A DNA stretch of 21,895 bases from a virus. Below are positions 4,797 to 10,807 of this stretch, piece after piece. The position numbers and the translations under genes are program-made. The stretch is taken from the IMG/VR virus record IMGVR_UViG_3300032116_001466, positions 1-21,895 of that record; one strand, written 5' to 3'. Positions within the stretch are counted from its first letter, which is position 1, and each line of letters starts with the position of its first letter. The notes below the pieces were generated by a model. That model was not told the DNA's origin, did no database searches, and saw nothing but the letters and a program-made list of their open reading frames with translations.

Positions 4797-4821
4797 AAAG
4801 GGGATTTTCACCCCTTTAGTT

Positions 4822-4989
4822 CTATCTATTTGAACTAACTTGATAACCCTTTTCATTACTTTCAAAGACTTTTTGTTGTGCCTTTATTGAAAGATAATCT
4901 TCATAAGTTACCAAATCTTTCCAGTTTTGCTCATAATCTAACCTTTGAGCTTGTTCTGGATTTAAAACAATTACTTTTGACTTAGACAT
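4822..4989 (-). CDS. Small hypothetical protein
   Basis: 55 residues starting at the ATG complementary to 4987-4989. It is polar with one helical stretch (NPEQAQRLDYEQNWKDLVTYEDYLSIKAQQ) and has no membrane segment. The leader CTAAACCCAATTGTTTT-ATG matches the A/T-rich initiation regions of neighbours. It ends eight bases before the hairpin that borders the RNA island, so it may share a transcript with those RNAs. Function unknown. Confidence 0.6.
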   Translation of the reverse strand: MSKSKVIVLNPEQAQRLDYEQNWKDLVTYEDYLSIKAQQKVFESNEKGYQVSSNR

Positions 4990-5041
4990 AAAACAATTGG
5001 GTTTAGTTAAAGTTTGCAGTTAAGATTATATATAAAAAAGA

Positions 5042-5094
5042 AATGAGAACGAGGTGCTAAAACCGTATGTAAATAGCATTGACTCGCTCTCATT
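5042..5094 (-). promoter_or_regulatory. Long leader hairpin, possible attenuator
   Basis: AATGAGAACGAG (5042-5053) pairs with CTCGCTCTCATT (5083-5094) at 11 of 12 positions. The stem continues after a bulge with TGCTA (5055-5059)/TAGCA (5074-5078). It lies 52 bases upstream of the 4822-4989 start on the minus strand, in an ORF-free stretch (4990-5200) that also holds TGATGG/CCATCA (5111-5144). A leader structure or attenuator for the leftward operon is plausible; no T-run is present. No promoter motif could be recognised nearby. Confidence 0.45.
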
Positions 5095-5200
5095 CTTTGT
5101 CATATGTGGGTGATGGGGGCTCAGCCTATACACTCACACCATCATTGCATTGCTAACTCATTAATAATTCGCTCGCTCAATTGCATTTGATGTAAGTGAG

Positions 5201-5225
5201 AAAAAAAAGCCCGCGAATGCGGGCT
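5201..5225 (-). terminator. Rho-independent terminator
   Basis: AGCCCGC (5208-5214), loop GAAT, GCGGGCT (5219-5225): a perfect 7-bp G+C-rich stem. On the minus strand it is followed by an uninterrupted run of seven T after the stem. It lies seven bases after the stop of the 5232-5567 gene, so it ends that leftward transcript. The genes left of it therefore need their own promoter. Confidence 0.9.
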
Positions 5226-5231
5226 CTTAGT

Positions 5232-5567
5232 TCAGTACAACCGATAATTCAATACACCTTCAGGGACTGTGATTTTCCTACCAGCAATTTCATATTGCTC
5301 GGTTTTTCTCGCTTTAACGACCCACAACTCCCCGACTTCCATAGACTCATCGGCACCCCTACCCAAGCTTACTTTGAGGGTTTTGTTTCCGATAGTAACT
5401 TCGCGCAATCTACTGTCAGGGCGCTCACCCCGAACAGTTCTAATCTCTACTTCAGGAAGTATAAGTTCTTCCTTTTTGTAGTTAGATAAATTCTCATCGC
5501 GAGATGCCTCAACACGAGCAATAATCTTTAATGCTTTGTCAAGGTCTTTCTGAGCTAAATTTGCCAT
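5232..5567 (-). CDS. Hypothetical protein beside putative origin
   Basis: 111 residues. The N-terminal third is helical and charged (ANLAQKDLDKALKIIARVEASRDENLSNYKKEE). The remainder looks beta-rich (VEIRTVRGERPDS, VTIGNKTLKVSLGRG, GELWVVKARK, YEIAGRKITVPEGVLNY). No signal peptide, membrane segment or known motif is seen. The leader CTAAAACCAAATTATCAATT-ATG is typical of this window, and a perfect terminator follows. It is the first leftward gene from the origin-like region and forms a single-gene transcript. A role in replication control is possible from position alone. Confidence 0.75.
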   Translation of the reverse strand: MANLAQKDLDKALKIIARVEASRDENLSNYKKEELILPEVEIRTVRGERPDSRLREVTIGNKTLKVSLGRGADESMEVGELWVVKARKTEQYEIAGRKITVPEGVLNYRLY

Positions 5568-5689
5568 AATTGATAATTTGGTTTTAGTTGAACATTATTT
5601 AAACTCAGGCATCGGTAGGGTGGCTGGGGTGGGTAGCCTCCTCACATTCACCACAGAAAAAAATTTATTTTTTCTAAATCTGTTATAGT

Positions 5690-5728
5690 GTAATTACAAT
5701 GTAATTACTTGTACAATATCTTGTACAA
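5690..5728. repeat. Two tandem pairs of 8-bp palindromes
   Basis: GTAATTAC occurs at 5690-5697 and 5701-5708 (11-bp period). TTGTACAA occurs at 5709-5716 and 5721-5728 (12-bp period). Each unit is itself a perfect palindrome, and spacing of about one helical turn puts paired sites on the same DNA face. This suggests cooperative binding of dimeric regulators or an initiator. It lies just right of an A/T-rich tract. Confidence 0.7.
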
Positions 5729-5741
5729 CATCAACCCCCTA

Positions 5742-5816
5742 CCCCCAATCTTGGGGGAGCCTTCGGCATAGCCGAGGCTTTCCAGCAGTAAATCTGCTAT
5801 CCGCAGATGTGCTGGA
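5742..5816. repeat. Three consecutive strong hairpins
   Basis: Hairpin 1: CCCCCAA (5742-5748)/TTGGGGG (5751-5757). Hairpin 2: AGCCT-T-CGGC (5758-5767)/GCCGAGGCT (5771-5779), nine pairs and one bulge. Hairpin 3: TCCAGCA (5781-5787)/TGCTGGA (5810-5816), enclosing ATCTGC (5792-5797)/GCAGAT (5803-5808). They abut with almost no spacer, as in single-strand initiation or primosome-assembly sites. They could also act in RNA, as a leader or bidirectional terminator; no T-run is seen. Confidence 0.7.
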
Positions 5817-5876
5817 TAGAGAGATAAGAGTGCAACTAGTTGAAATACTTGATTGTCAGAGAGATAAGTGTTTTTG

Positions 5877-5941
5877 AAGTATATCCCCCATATACTTCAA
5901 GTATATCCCCGATATACTCTGAGTATATCCCCCATATACTT
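5877..5941. repeat. Three 21-bp palindromic iterons, 22-bp period
   Basis: Copies at 5877-5897, 5899-5919 and 5921-5941 follow the plan AAGTATAT-CCCC(C/G)-ATATACTT, each an inverted repeat with 7-8-bp arms around a 5-base C-rich centre. The 22-bp period equals about two helical turns, as in iterons bound by plasmid initiators. The likely ligand is the RepL-like protein encoded at 6150. Confidence 0.8.
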
Positions 5942-5996
5942 TCTCCAAAACAGGGTCAAAAAACCAATGCATATTTTAAATTGTAAATCCAAGCAT

Positions 5997-6016
5997 TGTG
6001 GATAAAATGTGGATAA
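5997..6016 (-). promoter_or_regulatory. Two perfect DnaA boxes
   Basis: TGTGGATAA occurs at 5997-6005 and again at 6008-6016; its complement TTATCCACA is the consensus DnaA box. The start-to-start spacing of 11 bp places both on one DNA face. They sit 56 bases right of the iterons and 134 upstream of the RepL-like start, implying recruitment of host DnaA. Confidence 0.8.
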
Positions 6017-6100
6017 CTTTTGGAATGATAATTCAATTAAGACTCCAGTGTAATTAATATCACTCGCTTAGTCTACAGGGTAAGTAATCCCAAGCATGAC

Positions 6101-6131
6101 TTGACTCATAAGTAGCTTTAATATACTTTTG
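6101..6131 (+). promoter_or_regulatory. Bacteroidota-type promoter for RepL-like gene
   Basis: TTG (6101-6103), 20 bases, then TACTTTTG (6124-6131), matching the Bacteroidota primary-sigma consensus (-33 TTTG, N19-21, -7 TAnnTTTG). It would start transcription near 6138, about 12 bases before the ATG at 6150. This is a short SD-free leader, usual in the phylum. Confidence 0.65.
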
Positions 6132-6149
6132 TGTCGTTAGTATATTTAA

Positions 6150-6692
6150 ATGAACCGAAAGAGAAGGATATTCTTTGAGACACAGGAAGTGGTTCAAAGA
6201 ACCAAAAGAGGGTATGTAGATTTGGAAATGGATTACTTCCAGTTCTATAGTGCAGCCTTCAGCCATGTGGCTTCTTTATCATCGTCCTGTTCCAAGGATT
6301 TTATCCTTTGGGTTATGGGTAAGGTAAATGAGGATAATAGTTTTATTTATTCTCAGCAGATGTTCAAGGAGTTTAATCAGGACTTGGCCAAGATTCAAAA
6401 GCCCAAGCAGTATGTTGAGAGTACTATGAAAATGGCGTTGAGAGAATTAAGCGACGCAGGCATCATCACCAGACTATCCAGGGGAGAATATCGGGTAAGC
6501 CCGAAGTTGTTCTGGACAGACGAGGTATCTGAAAGAGTCAAGTCAATCAAGGAGATTGAGATGGAGACACGAGAGTTGCCCGAAGGGGCAACTCCAAAGT
6601 TTAAGAAATATACCGATGAAGAATTGTCTAATGTGTCTAATTGGATAAATCCTCAAACCACAATTCAAAATACAGAGTATGGAAAAGAATGA
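6150..6692 (+). CDS. repL: RepL-like replication initiator, winged-helix protein
   Basis: 180 residues. The middle resembles plasmid replication proteins of the RepL family: a helical segment (YVESTMKMALRELSDAGIITRL, ~89-109), then a wing (RGEYRVSP, ~111-118) and the typical F-W after it (KLFW, 119-122). An acidic or charged tail follows. RepL-type proteins bind origin repeats to start replication. Here the gene sits directly right of palindromic iterons and two DnaA boxes, which strongly fits that role. From memory, crAss-like phages can carry a RepL homologue. The start is the first Met, 12 bases after a predicted transcription start. The N-terminal ~45 residues are not recognised. The family call rests on pattern, not on a search. 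Confidence 0.7.
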   Translation: MNRKRRIFFETQEVVQRTKRGYVDLEMDYFQFYSAAFSHVASLSSSCSKDFILWVMGKVNEDNSFIYSQQMFKEFNQDLAKIQKPKQYVESTMKMALRELSDAGIITRLSRGEYRVSPKLFWTDEVSERVKSIKEIEMETRELPEGATPKFKKYTDEELSNVSNWINPQTTIQNTEYGKE

Positions 6693-6789
6693 AGAGTACC
6701 CGCGACCCGATATGATAGGCATGATGCTTATACTTAGCGTCGTGATTTGTTATGCTATTTTAAAACTAATTGAAAACATCCTATGGTAA
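6679..6789 (+). CDS. Tiny single-pass membrane peptide
   Basis: 36 residues: polar start (MEKNEEYPRPD) and one hydrophobic stretch (MIGMMLILSVVICYAILKLI, ~12-31). It overlaps the end of the RepL-like gene by 14 bases, and its stop overlaps the next ATG (6783) by 7, so it is packed like a real gene. It is too short for certainty. Function unknown. Confidence 0.45.
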   Translation: MEKNEEYPRPDMIGMMLILSVVICYAILKLIENILW

Positions 6790-6995
6790 GTGTTATTAAA
6801 ATGAAAGTGTTGAGGAAACATAAAAGTTCCGGAGCAACACGATTTAAACTGAATCCCGAAGATGTAAAGAGTCTTGTGAGGGAAAGGGAAGTCAACTCTT
6901 TTCTTCAAATGATTCAGTACCCGCATATATCGTTTTTTATAGATTCGCAAGTGGGTGTAGGAAATGTCGCAATAGACTGTGTAACTTTGAAATAA
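6783..6995 (+). CDS. Small hypothetical protein
   Basis: 70 residues from the ATG at 6783; a second Met at codon 7 (MKVLRKHKSSG) is an equally good start and would avoid the overlap with the preceding gene. It is basic at the N-terminus, with no membrane segment and no motif recognised. It lies between the RepL-like gene and a ferritin-like gene in a tight rightward operon, with 9 bases to the next start. Function unknown. Confidence 0.6.
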   Translation: MVSVIKMKVLRKHKSSGATRFKLNPEDVKSLVREREVNSFLQMIQYPHISFFIDSQVGVGNVAIDCVTLK

Positions 6996-7004
6996 ATTTT
7001 ATAT

Positions 7005-7364
7005 ATGAAAGAGTTTCTTGCAAACATGTTCTTTTGTGCAAACCAGATTAAACTCTGGCATTTGCAGACAACAAGCTATGCTGCCCATCAGGCTTTGGGG
7101 GAGTTGTACGATTTTAGTACAGACTTTACAGATGGCTTTGCCGAGACCTATATGATGAGCGGACCAAAGCTTAAGGCTCCTGTAATTACCAAGAAGTTTG
7201 AAGATTTTGCAGACAGTCAGCAGGTGATTAAGTACATTGATATGGTCGACGGTTATGTAGGCGTTCTGAAAAAGGAACTGGTTGGCCGTACAGACTTGGT
7301 TAATATGCTTGACGAGTTTCGTGCAAAGCTGAACAAGACCAAGTATTTACTTACGCTATCCTAA
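7005..7364 (+). CDS. Dps/ferritin-like helical protein
   Basis: 119 residues, all-helical. The N-terminal pattern ANQIKLWHLQTTSYAAHQALGELYDFSTDFTDGFAE recalls the first helices of Dps/ferritin-like proteins (hxxHW...Y..H......Y......D...E), with H19, H28, D43 and E47 at plausible positions. I associate this layout with small uncharacterised phage proteins (DUF5856-like). Whether it binds iron is unknown, since the second half lacks clear ferroxidase residues. It ends 3 bases before the nuclease gene, suggesting coexpression. Confidence 0.5.
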   Translation: MKEFLANMFFCANQIKLWHLQTTSYAAHQALGELYDFSTDFTDGFAETYMMSGPKLKAPVITKKFEDFADSQQVIKYIDMVDGYVGVLKKELVGRTDLVNMLDEFRAKLNKTKYLLTLS

Positions 7365-7367
7365 TTT

Positions 7368-8201
7368 ATGCCAGTAACCTTTGATGAGGGAGCACATCGT
7401 TATACGTCCAATTCAGGAGAAGTATACGTATCAGTTACAACACTAATTAAGAAGTTCACACCTCCATTTGACTCAGACTACTGGTCTGCGTACAAAGCAC
7501 TCAAAGCCGTTCTCTCTAAAACAGGAGAATGGGATTCCTATAAAAAGAAGGCGGGTGGCTGGGAGAATGTTGTTGTTTATGCCCGTTCAATAGATAAAGA
7601 GTTTAAGTATCGTAAAGAAGTAATTGAGGAAAAGAAAAGGATTCTTTCCGAGTGGGAACAAACCAAAGAGATTGCCCTTGTAAAGGGTACGGAGTACCAC
7701 AAGATGAAAGAAAAGAGAGTAAAGGAGAATGTAGTCTACGGACCTGATATGAAAGAGATTTCTGTCCTGTCGGGCGTAGACCTCCTTTCCGCTCAGGATT
7801 TCAAAGCCGATGGGTTATATCCTGAATTGATTCTTTACAATGATGATTGGAGACTTGCCGGTCAGGCAGACTGGGTTATGAAAAACGGAAACACAGTTCA
7901 TATTAAGGATTATAAAACCAGTAAGGAGATTTCCGAGACAGCGTTCCAAGACCAGTGTCTTCTACCCCCTCTGTCGCATCTGCCTAATTGTAATTACTAC
8001 ACTTATTCTCTGCAGTTGTCTCTATATGCGCTGATGCTTGAAGAACATGGATTTACCATTGGGAATCTTGCAATAGAACATGTGAACAAGGAAACTTTTG
8101 ATACTATTCAAATGTATCCTGTTAAGTATATGCGTAAAGAGGCGAAAGATGTAATTAAACACCATTTGAAAAATGCTAAAGTTCTCAATAGAAAAGCATA
8201 A
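7368..8201 (+). CDS. PD-(D/E)XK family nuclease (Cas4/RecB-like exonuclease)
   Basis: 277 residues with the ordered motifs of this nuclease superfamily: G107-T-E-Y-H111, E153 (YPELILY), G-Q-A-D168-W-V, the catalytic D181-Y-K183 (VHIKDYKTSKE), and the trailing Q216-L-S-L-Y220 helix (YSLQLSLYALMLEEHG) typical of RecB/Cas4-like exonucleases. Such enzymes process DNA ends in recombination, replication or packaging. It overlaps the following gene by 29 bases and lies two genes upstream of TerL, so it may prepare DNA for replication or packaging. Two cysteines (C197, C208) are present, but the four-Cys Fe-S cluster of Cas4 is not. Confidence 0.85.
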   Translation: MPVTFDEGAHRYTSNSGEVYVSVTTLIKKFTPPFDSDYWSAYKALKAVLSKTGEWDSYKKKAGGWENVVVYARSIDKEFKYRKEVIEEKKRILSEWEQTKEIALVKGTEYHKMKEKRVKENVVYGPDMKEISVLSGVDLLSAQDFKADGLYPELILYNDDWRLAGQADWVMKNGNTVHIKDYKTSKEISETAFQDQCLLPPLSHLPNCNYYTYSLQLSLYALMLEEHGFTIGNLAIEHVNKETFDTIQMYPVKYMRKEAKDVIKHHLKNAKVLNRKA

Positions 8202-8829
8202 AGTAACAGTAGACCCGATATCCCTTACACTTGAACCGTTAAGGGATATTTGGTTATCTGACAAATCCAAGACTAAGGACGAAGCCGTTAAACTTCTGAC
8301 TTATATCCACATCTGTTCTCAGGTAGACCAGAACGCACCCTTTGCAAAGGTTGACCCCACAGAGGTGAGTACCCTTGCCCGTAGGGAAATCTACGGTTCT
8401 TATGAACATCAGTTTAAGGGAAAGTTCAATGAGGCATTTGTTGAGGAAACTATTTTAAAATATCAAATGGCTTACGATACACCCGAACAAGCATCGGTAA
8501 GGGCTTTTGATAAAAAGATTTATGAGATGAATCGGTTGATTGATAATACCCGTATTGAGATTGAGAAGGTGGCTGTTCGTGGAGGGGTGGATTATGTTTC
8601 CAATTTTCCCATTCTCAATAAGATGATGCAGGACATGACTAAGATTAATGCTGCCCGCGAAGCATTGAAAAATGCAATTATGAAGCAATCTGGTCAGAAC
8701 AATGTTCGTGGACAGAAGCAGGTCTCTTTCCTGGAGAAGCGTCGTGCTGAAATGAATAAGGCCAATAATCTTATAAAGGAACTTGAGACAAAAGAAAAGA
8801 TAGAAAGTGAAGACGAGGAAAACTTCTGA
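8173..8829 (+). CDS. Putative small terminase subunit
   Basis: 218 residues, mostly helical and charged, with a long C-terminal coiled-coil-like part (SFLEKRRAEMNKANNLIKELE, then a Glu/Asp-rich tail). The N-terminal ~100 residues (LRDIWLSDKSKTKDEAVKLLTYIHICSQVDQNAPF) look like a compact helical domain. No HTH is certain. Its place, directly upstream of and overlapping TerL by 23 bases, is where phages usually encode TerS, the DNA-recognition subunit of the packaging motor. The call is positional; a role as another packaging or assembly factor remains possible. Confidence 0.45.
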   Translation: MLKFSIEKHKVTVDPISLTLEPLRDIWLSDKSKTKDEAVKLLTYIHICSQVDQNAPFAKVDPTEVSTLARREIYGSYEHQFKGKFNEAFVEETILKYQMAYDTPEQASVRAFDKKIYEMNRLIDNTRIEIEKVAVRGGVDYVSNFPILNKMMQDMTKINAAREALKNAIMKQSGQNNVRGQKQVSFLEKRRAEMNKANNLIKELETKEKIESEDEENF

Positions 8830-10771
8830 TAGAAAACTCTCTCATGTAGAGATATACAATCAACCAGATTGTATCCTTCCAAAGTCTTTCTTTGAAGGCA
8901 GATTCGTACCCAATCTGAATCAGGAGTCGTTGGATTACATCCAGTGGTGGGAAGAGCAGGAACGCCGTTGTAAAGAAGGATGGTCTGATGGAGGTTACCA
9001 CATGAGTGGATTGAACTACTACCATCTGAACTTTAAAAAAATCAACATGATTGACATCAAGACAAATGCTGTCATTGTTGAACATCCTTATTTCTCATTT
9101 GAAGACCAACAATTATTTTCAGATATAGACCAAGCCCGCAAGAACAACAATGAAGGAATCATGTTGATTACAGGTCGGGGATTTGGTAAGTCCTTTAGCG
9201 TAGCTTCTGTTGTAGAGTATGAGTTTACATTCGCCGATGTAAGCGAATGTATTGTCAGTTCTTCAATAGAAAGATATGCTTCCCTACTCTGGGAAAAAGT
9301 TGAGATGGGGTTAAACTCCCAACCACAGGAGTTCCGGCGTTCCCTGCTAAAGGACACGAGTACGCTCAAGCAGTCAGGCTACACCATACGCGATGAGGGG
9401 ACGAATCAGTTTGTCAAAGTTGACAGCAACTCATTTATCCGAAAAGTTATCTATGATTCGGATGCCGGTAAGACGAGGGGTACGCGTCCGAACATACACA
9501 TCTTTGAGGAGGTGGGTTCATGGACGGGCGCAGCCTCGTTGATTGAATGTTTTAAAAAGACAGAACCTTCCTGGTGGCGCGGTTCCATTAAGATGACTTT
9601 CCCAATCTTTATTGGAACAGGTGGTGAGATGGACTCTGGCGGTTCTATAGATGCAAAGATGATTTTTAACAATCCTGTTGAATACGGTTTAAAAGCTTAT
9701 GAATATGAAGAGCGCAAAATTGGTAAGTTTTATCCAGCATATGCGAAATTTACTGGATACTATGAAAAGTCAGGGGCTTCTGATAAAGAAGGCGCAAAAG
9801 CCTTTCTCGATGCCAGAAGAGAAAAAAAGAAAGCGAACCCCGAACTCTACAGGCAAGAGTCCTCGGAGTTCCCGTACAACCCGGACGAAGCGTTCCAAGT
9901 CTCGGGGCACGGAGTCTTCCCAGTAGACATCCTTGAGAAACGCTACGCAGATATTGAAAGAAGTCCTGCCATCAAGAATATGGTGCAGCGTGGGAATCTT
10001 GAATGGGAGAGAGATGGTAGCAAAATCATAGGTGTGAGATGGGAAGTTAATCCTGAAGGTGCGTTTGAAATACTTGAACATCCCGCTTGGACAAAGTCCG
10101 GATGGAGTCATGGAAAGATAGCAAACCTGTATGTTTCAGGTTGTGACTCCTTTGATGCCGTTGCCGAGGATGACAGAAAGATAAGTGAGACAGAGCGAAA
10201 AGGCAAAAAGTCAAGAGGCTCTAACTTTATCTACAAACGATTCTTTAATGCAAGTGAAACATCAAGAGTCTTTGTTGCTAAAATTACACAGCGTACGGAT
10301 GATGCTACGGAGTTCTACTGGAATACTGTAAAACTCAATATGTATTATAATTCTAAGATACTGGTTGAGTATACCAAGACAGGTATTCTTCAGCATTATA
10401 TTACTAATGGATTTGAGTACATGTTGCATCGTCGGCCAAGACTGGATTCTACCGTAGTTAAGGAAAGTCTGACAACTAACAGGTATGGACTATCCATGCC
10501 AGTAGAAATCAAGAGACATGTTATTGCGAGATTAGTTGCTTATGTAAGAACAGACTCAGACCAGATATTCTTTACAAGTCTTATCAGGGACATGCTTGGA
10601 TTTACATTTGAAGGACGAGATAAAAATCAATATGATGAAACAATGGCGGCCGCAATTACGATTATAGCAGATGATGATATGTTTAAGATTGCAGCAAAGT
10701 CAGCACAAGCGAGTTCTTTTCATTTTCCTAAATTTGTACGAGATTCGCGAGGGAATCTTGTTTTTAATTAA
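8807..10771 (+). CDS. terL: Terminase large subunit (packaging ATPase/nuclease)
   Basis: 654 residues. ATPase domain: Walker A G123-R-G-F-G-K128-S, preceded by a hydrophobic strand (GIMLIT), and Walker B IHIFEE (E234/E235). C-terminal RNase H-like nuclease: first acid in YVSGCD447, and a last acidic motif near QYD610ETMAAAITIIADDD. TerL pumps DNA into the prohead through the portal and cuts it. The only upstream start in frame is GTG at 8807, inside the previous gene; the first ATG lies ~59 codons in and would cut into conserved sequence. The portal follows in the next gene. Confidence 0.93.
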   Translation: MKTRKTSDRKLSHVEIYNQPDCILPKSFFEGRFVPNLNQESLDYIQWWEEQERRCKEGWSDGGYHMSGLNYYHLNFKKINMIDIKTNAVIVEHPYFSFEDQQLFSDIDQARKNNNEGIMLITGRGFGKSFSVASVVEYEFTFADVSECIVSSSIERYASLLWEKVEMGLNSQPQEFRRSLLKDTSTLKQSGYTIRDEGTNQFVKVDSNSFIRKVIYDSDAGKTRGTRPNIHIFEEVGSWTGAASLIECFKKTEPSWWRGSIKMTFPIFIGTGGEMDSGGSIDAKMIFNNPVEYGLKAYEYEERKIGKFYPAYAKFTGYYEKSGASDKEGAKAFLDARREKKKANPELYRQESSEFPYNPDEAFQVSGHGVFPVDILEKRYADIERSPAIKNMVQRGNLEWERDGSKIIGVRWEVNPEGAFEILEHPAWTKSGWSHGKIANLYVSGCDSFDAVAEDDRKISETERKGKKSRGSNFIYKRFFNASETSRVFVAKITQRTDDATEFYWNTVKLNMYYNSKILVEYTKTGILQHYITNGFEYMLHRRPRLDSTVVKESLTTNRYGLSMPVEIKRHVIARLVAYVRTDSDQIFFTSLIRDMLGFTFEGRDKNQYDETMAAAITIIADDDMFKIAAKSAQASSFHFPKFVRDSRGNLVFN

Positions 10772-10787
10772 AAATCATTTACATTTG
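10758..10787 (+). promoter_or_regulatory. Bacteroidota-type promoter for portal operon
   Basis: TTG (10758-10760), 19 bases, then TACATTTG (10780-10787), a full match to TAnnTTTG. It overlaps the end of terL and would start RNA near 10794, 14 bases before the portal ATG. It may drive the capsid genes as a separate late transcript. Confidence 0.6.
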
Positions 10788-10807
10788 CCTAACTTCGAGA
10801 TATAATT

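Larger units (their letters stand above)
5568..6149. other. Putative replication origin and divergent control region
   Basis: No gene lies in these 582 bases, the point where leftward and rightward genes diverge. From left to right it holds an A/T-rich tract (5657-5685), two pairs of 8-bp palindromes, three strong hairpins, an 11-bp direct repeat AGAGAGATAAG (5818-5828 and 5858-5868), three palindromic iterons, two DnaA boxes, and a promoter for the RepL-like gene. Iterons, DnaA boxes, an A/T-rich segment and an adjacent initiator gene are the standard parts of a plasmid-type origin. The assignment is inferred from this combination. Confidence 0.7.

Noticed and set aside
4800-4814. GGGG-ATTTTCA-CCCC read as a T-arm of another tRNA
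   Set aside because: The loop lacks TTCRA and no acceptor 5' strand pairs with the adjoining bases in the right order; a permuted-tRNA reading was considered but not supported by an anticodon arm.
5196-5489. 97-codon plus-strand frame over the 5232-5567 gene
   Set aside because: The minus-strand frame has a typical leader and is followed by a perfect terminator with its T-run on the minus strand; the plus frame starts within that terminator.
5877-5941. CRISPR-like array
   Set aside because: The three units are palindromic and nearly contiguous with one-base spacers, so there are no spacers; iterons fit better.
6980-6990. TAACTTTG as a promoter -7 element before the 7005 gene
   Set aside because: No TTTG or TTG lies 19-21 bases upstream and it is inside the end of the preceding gene.
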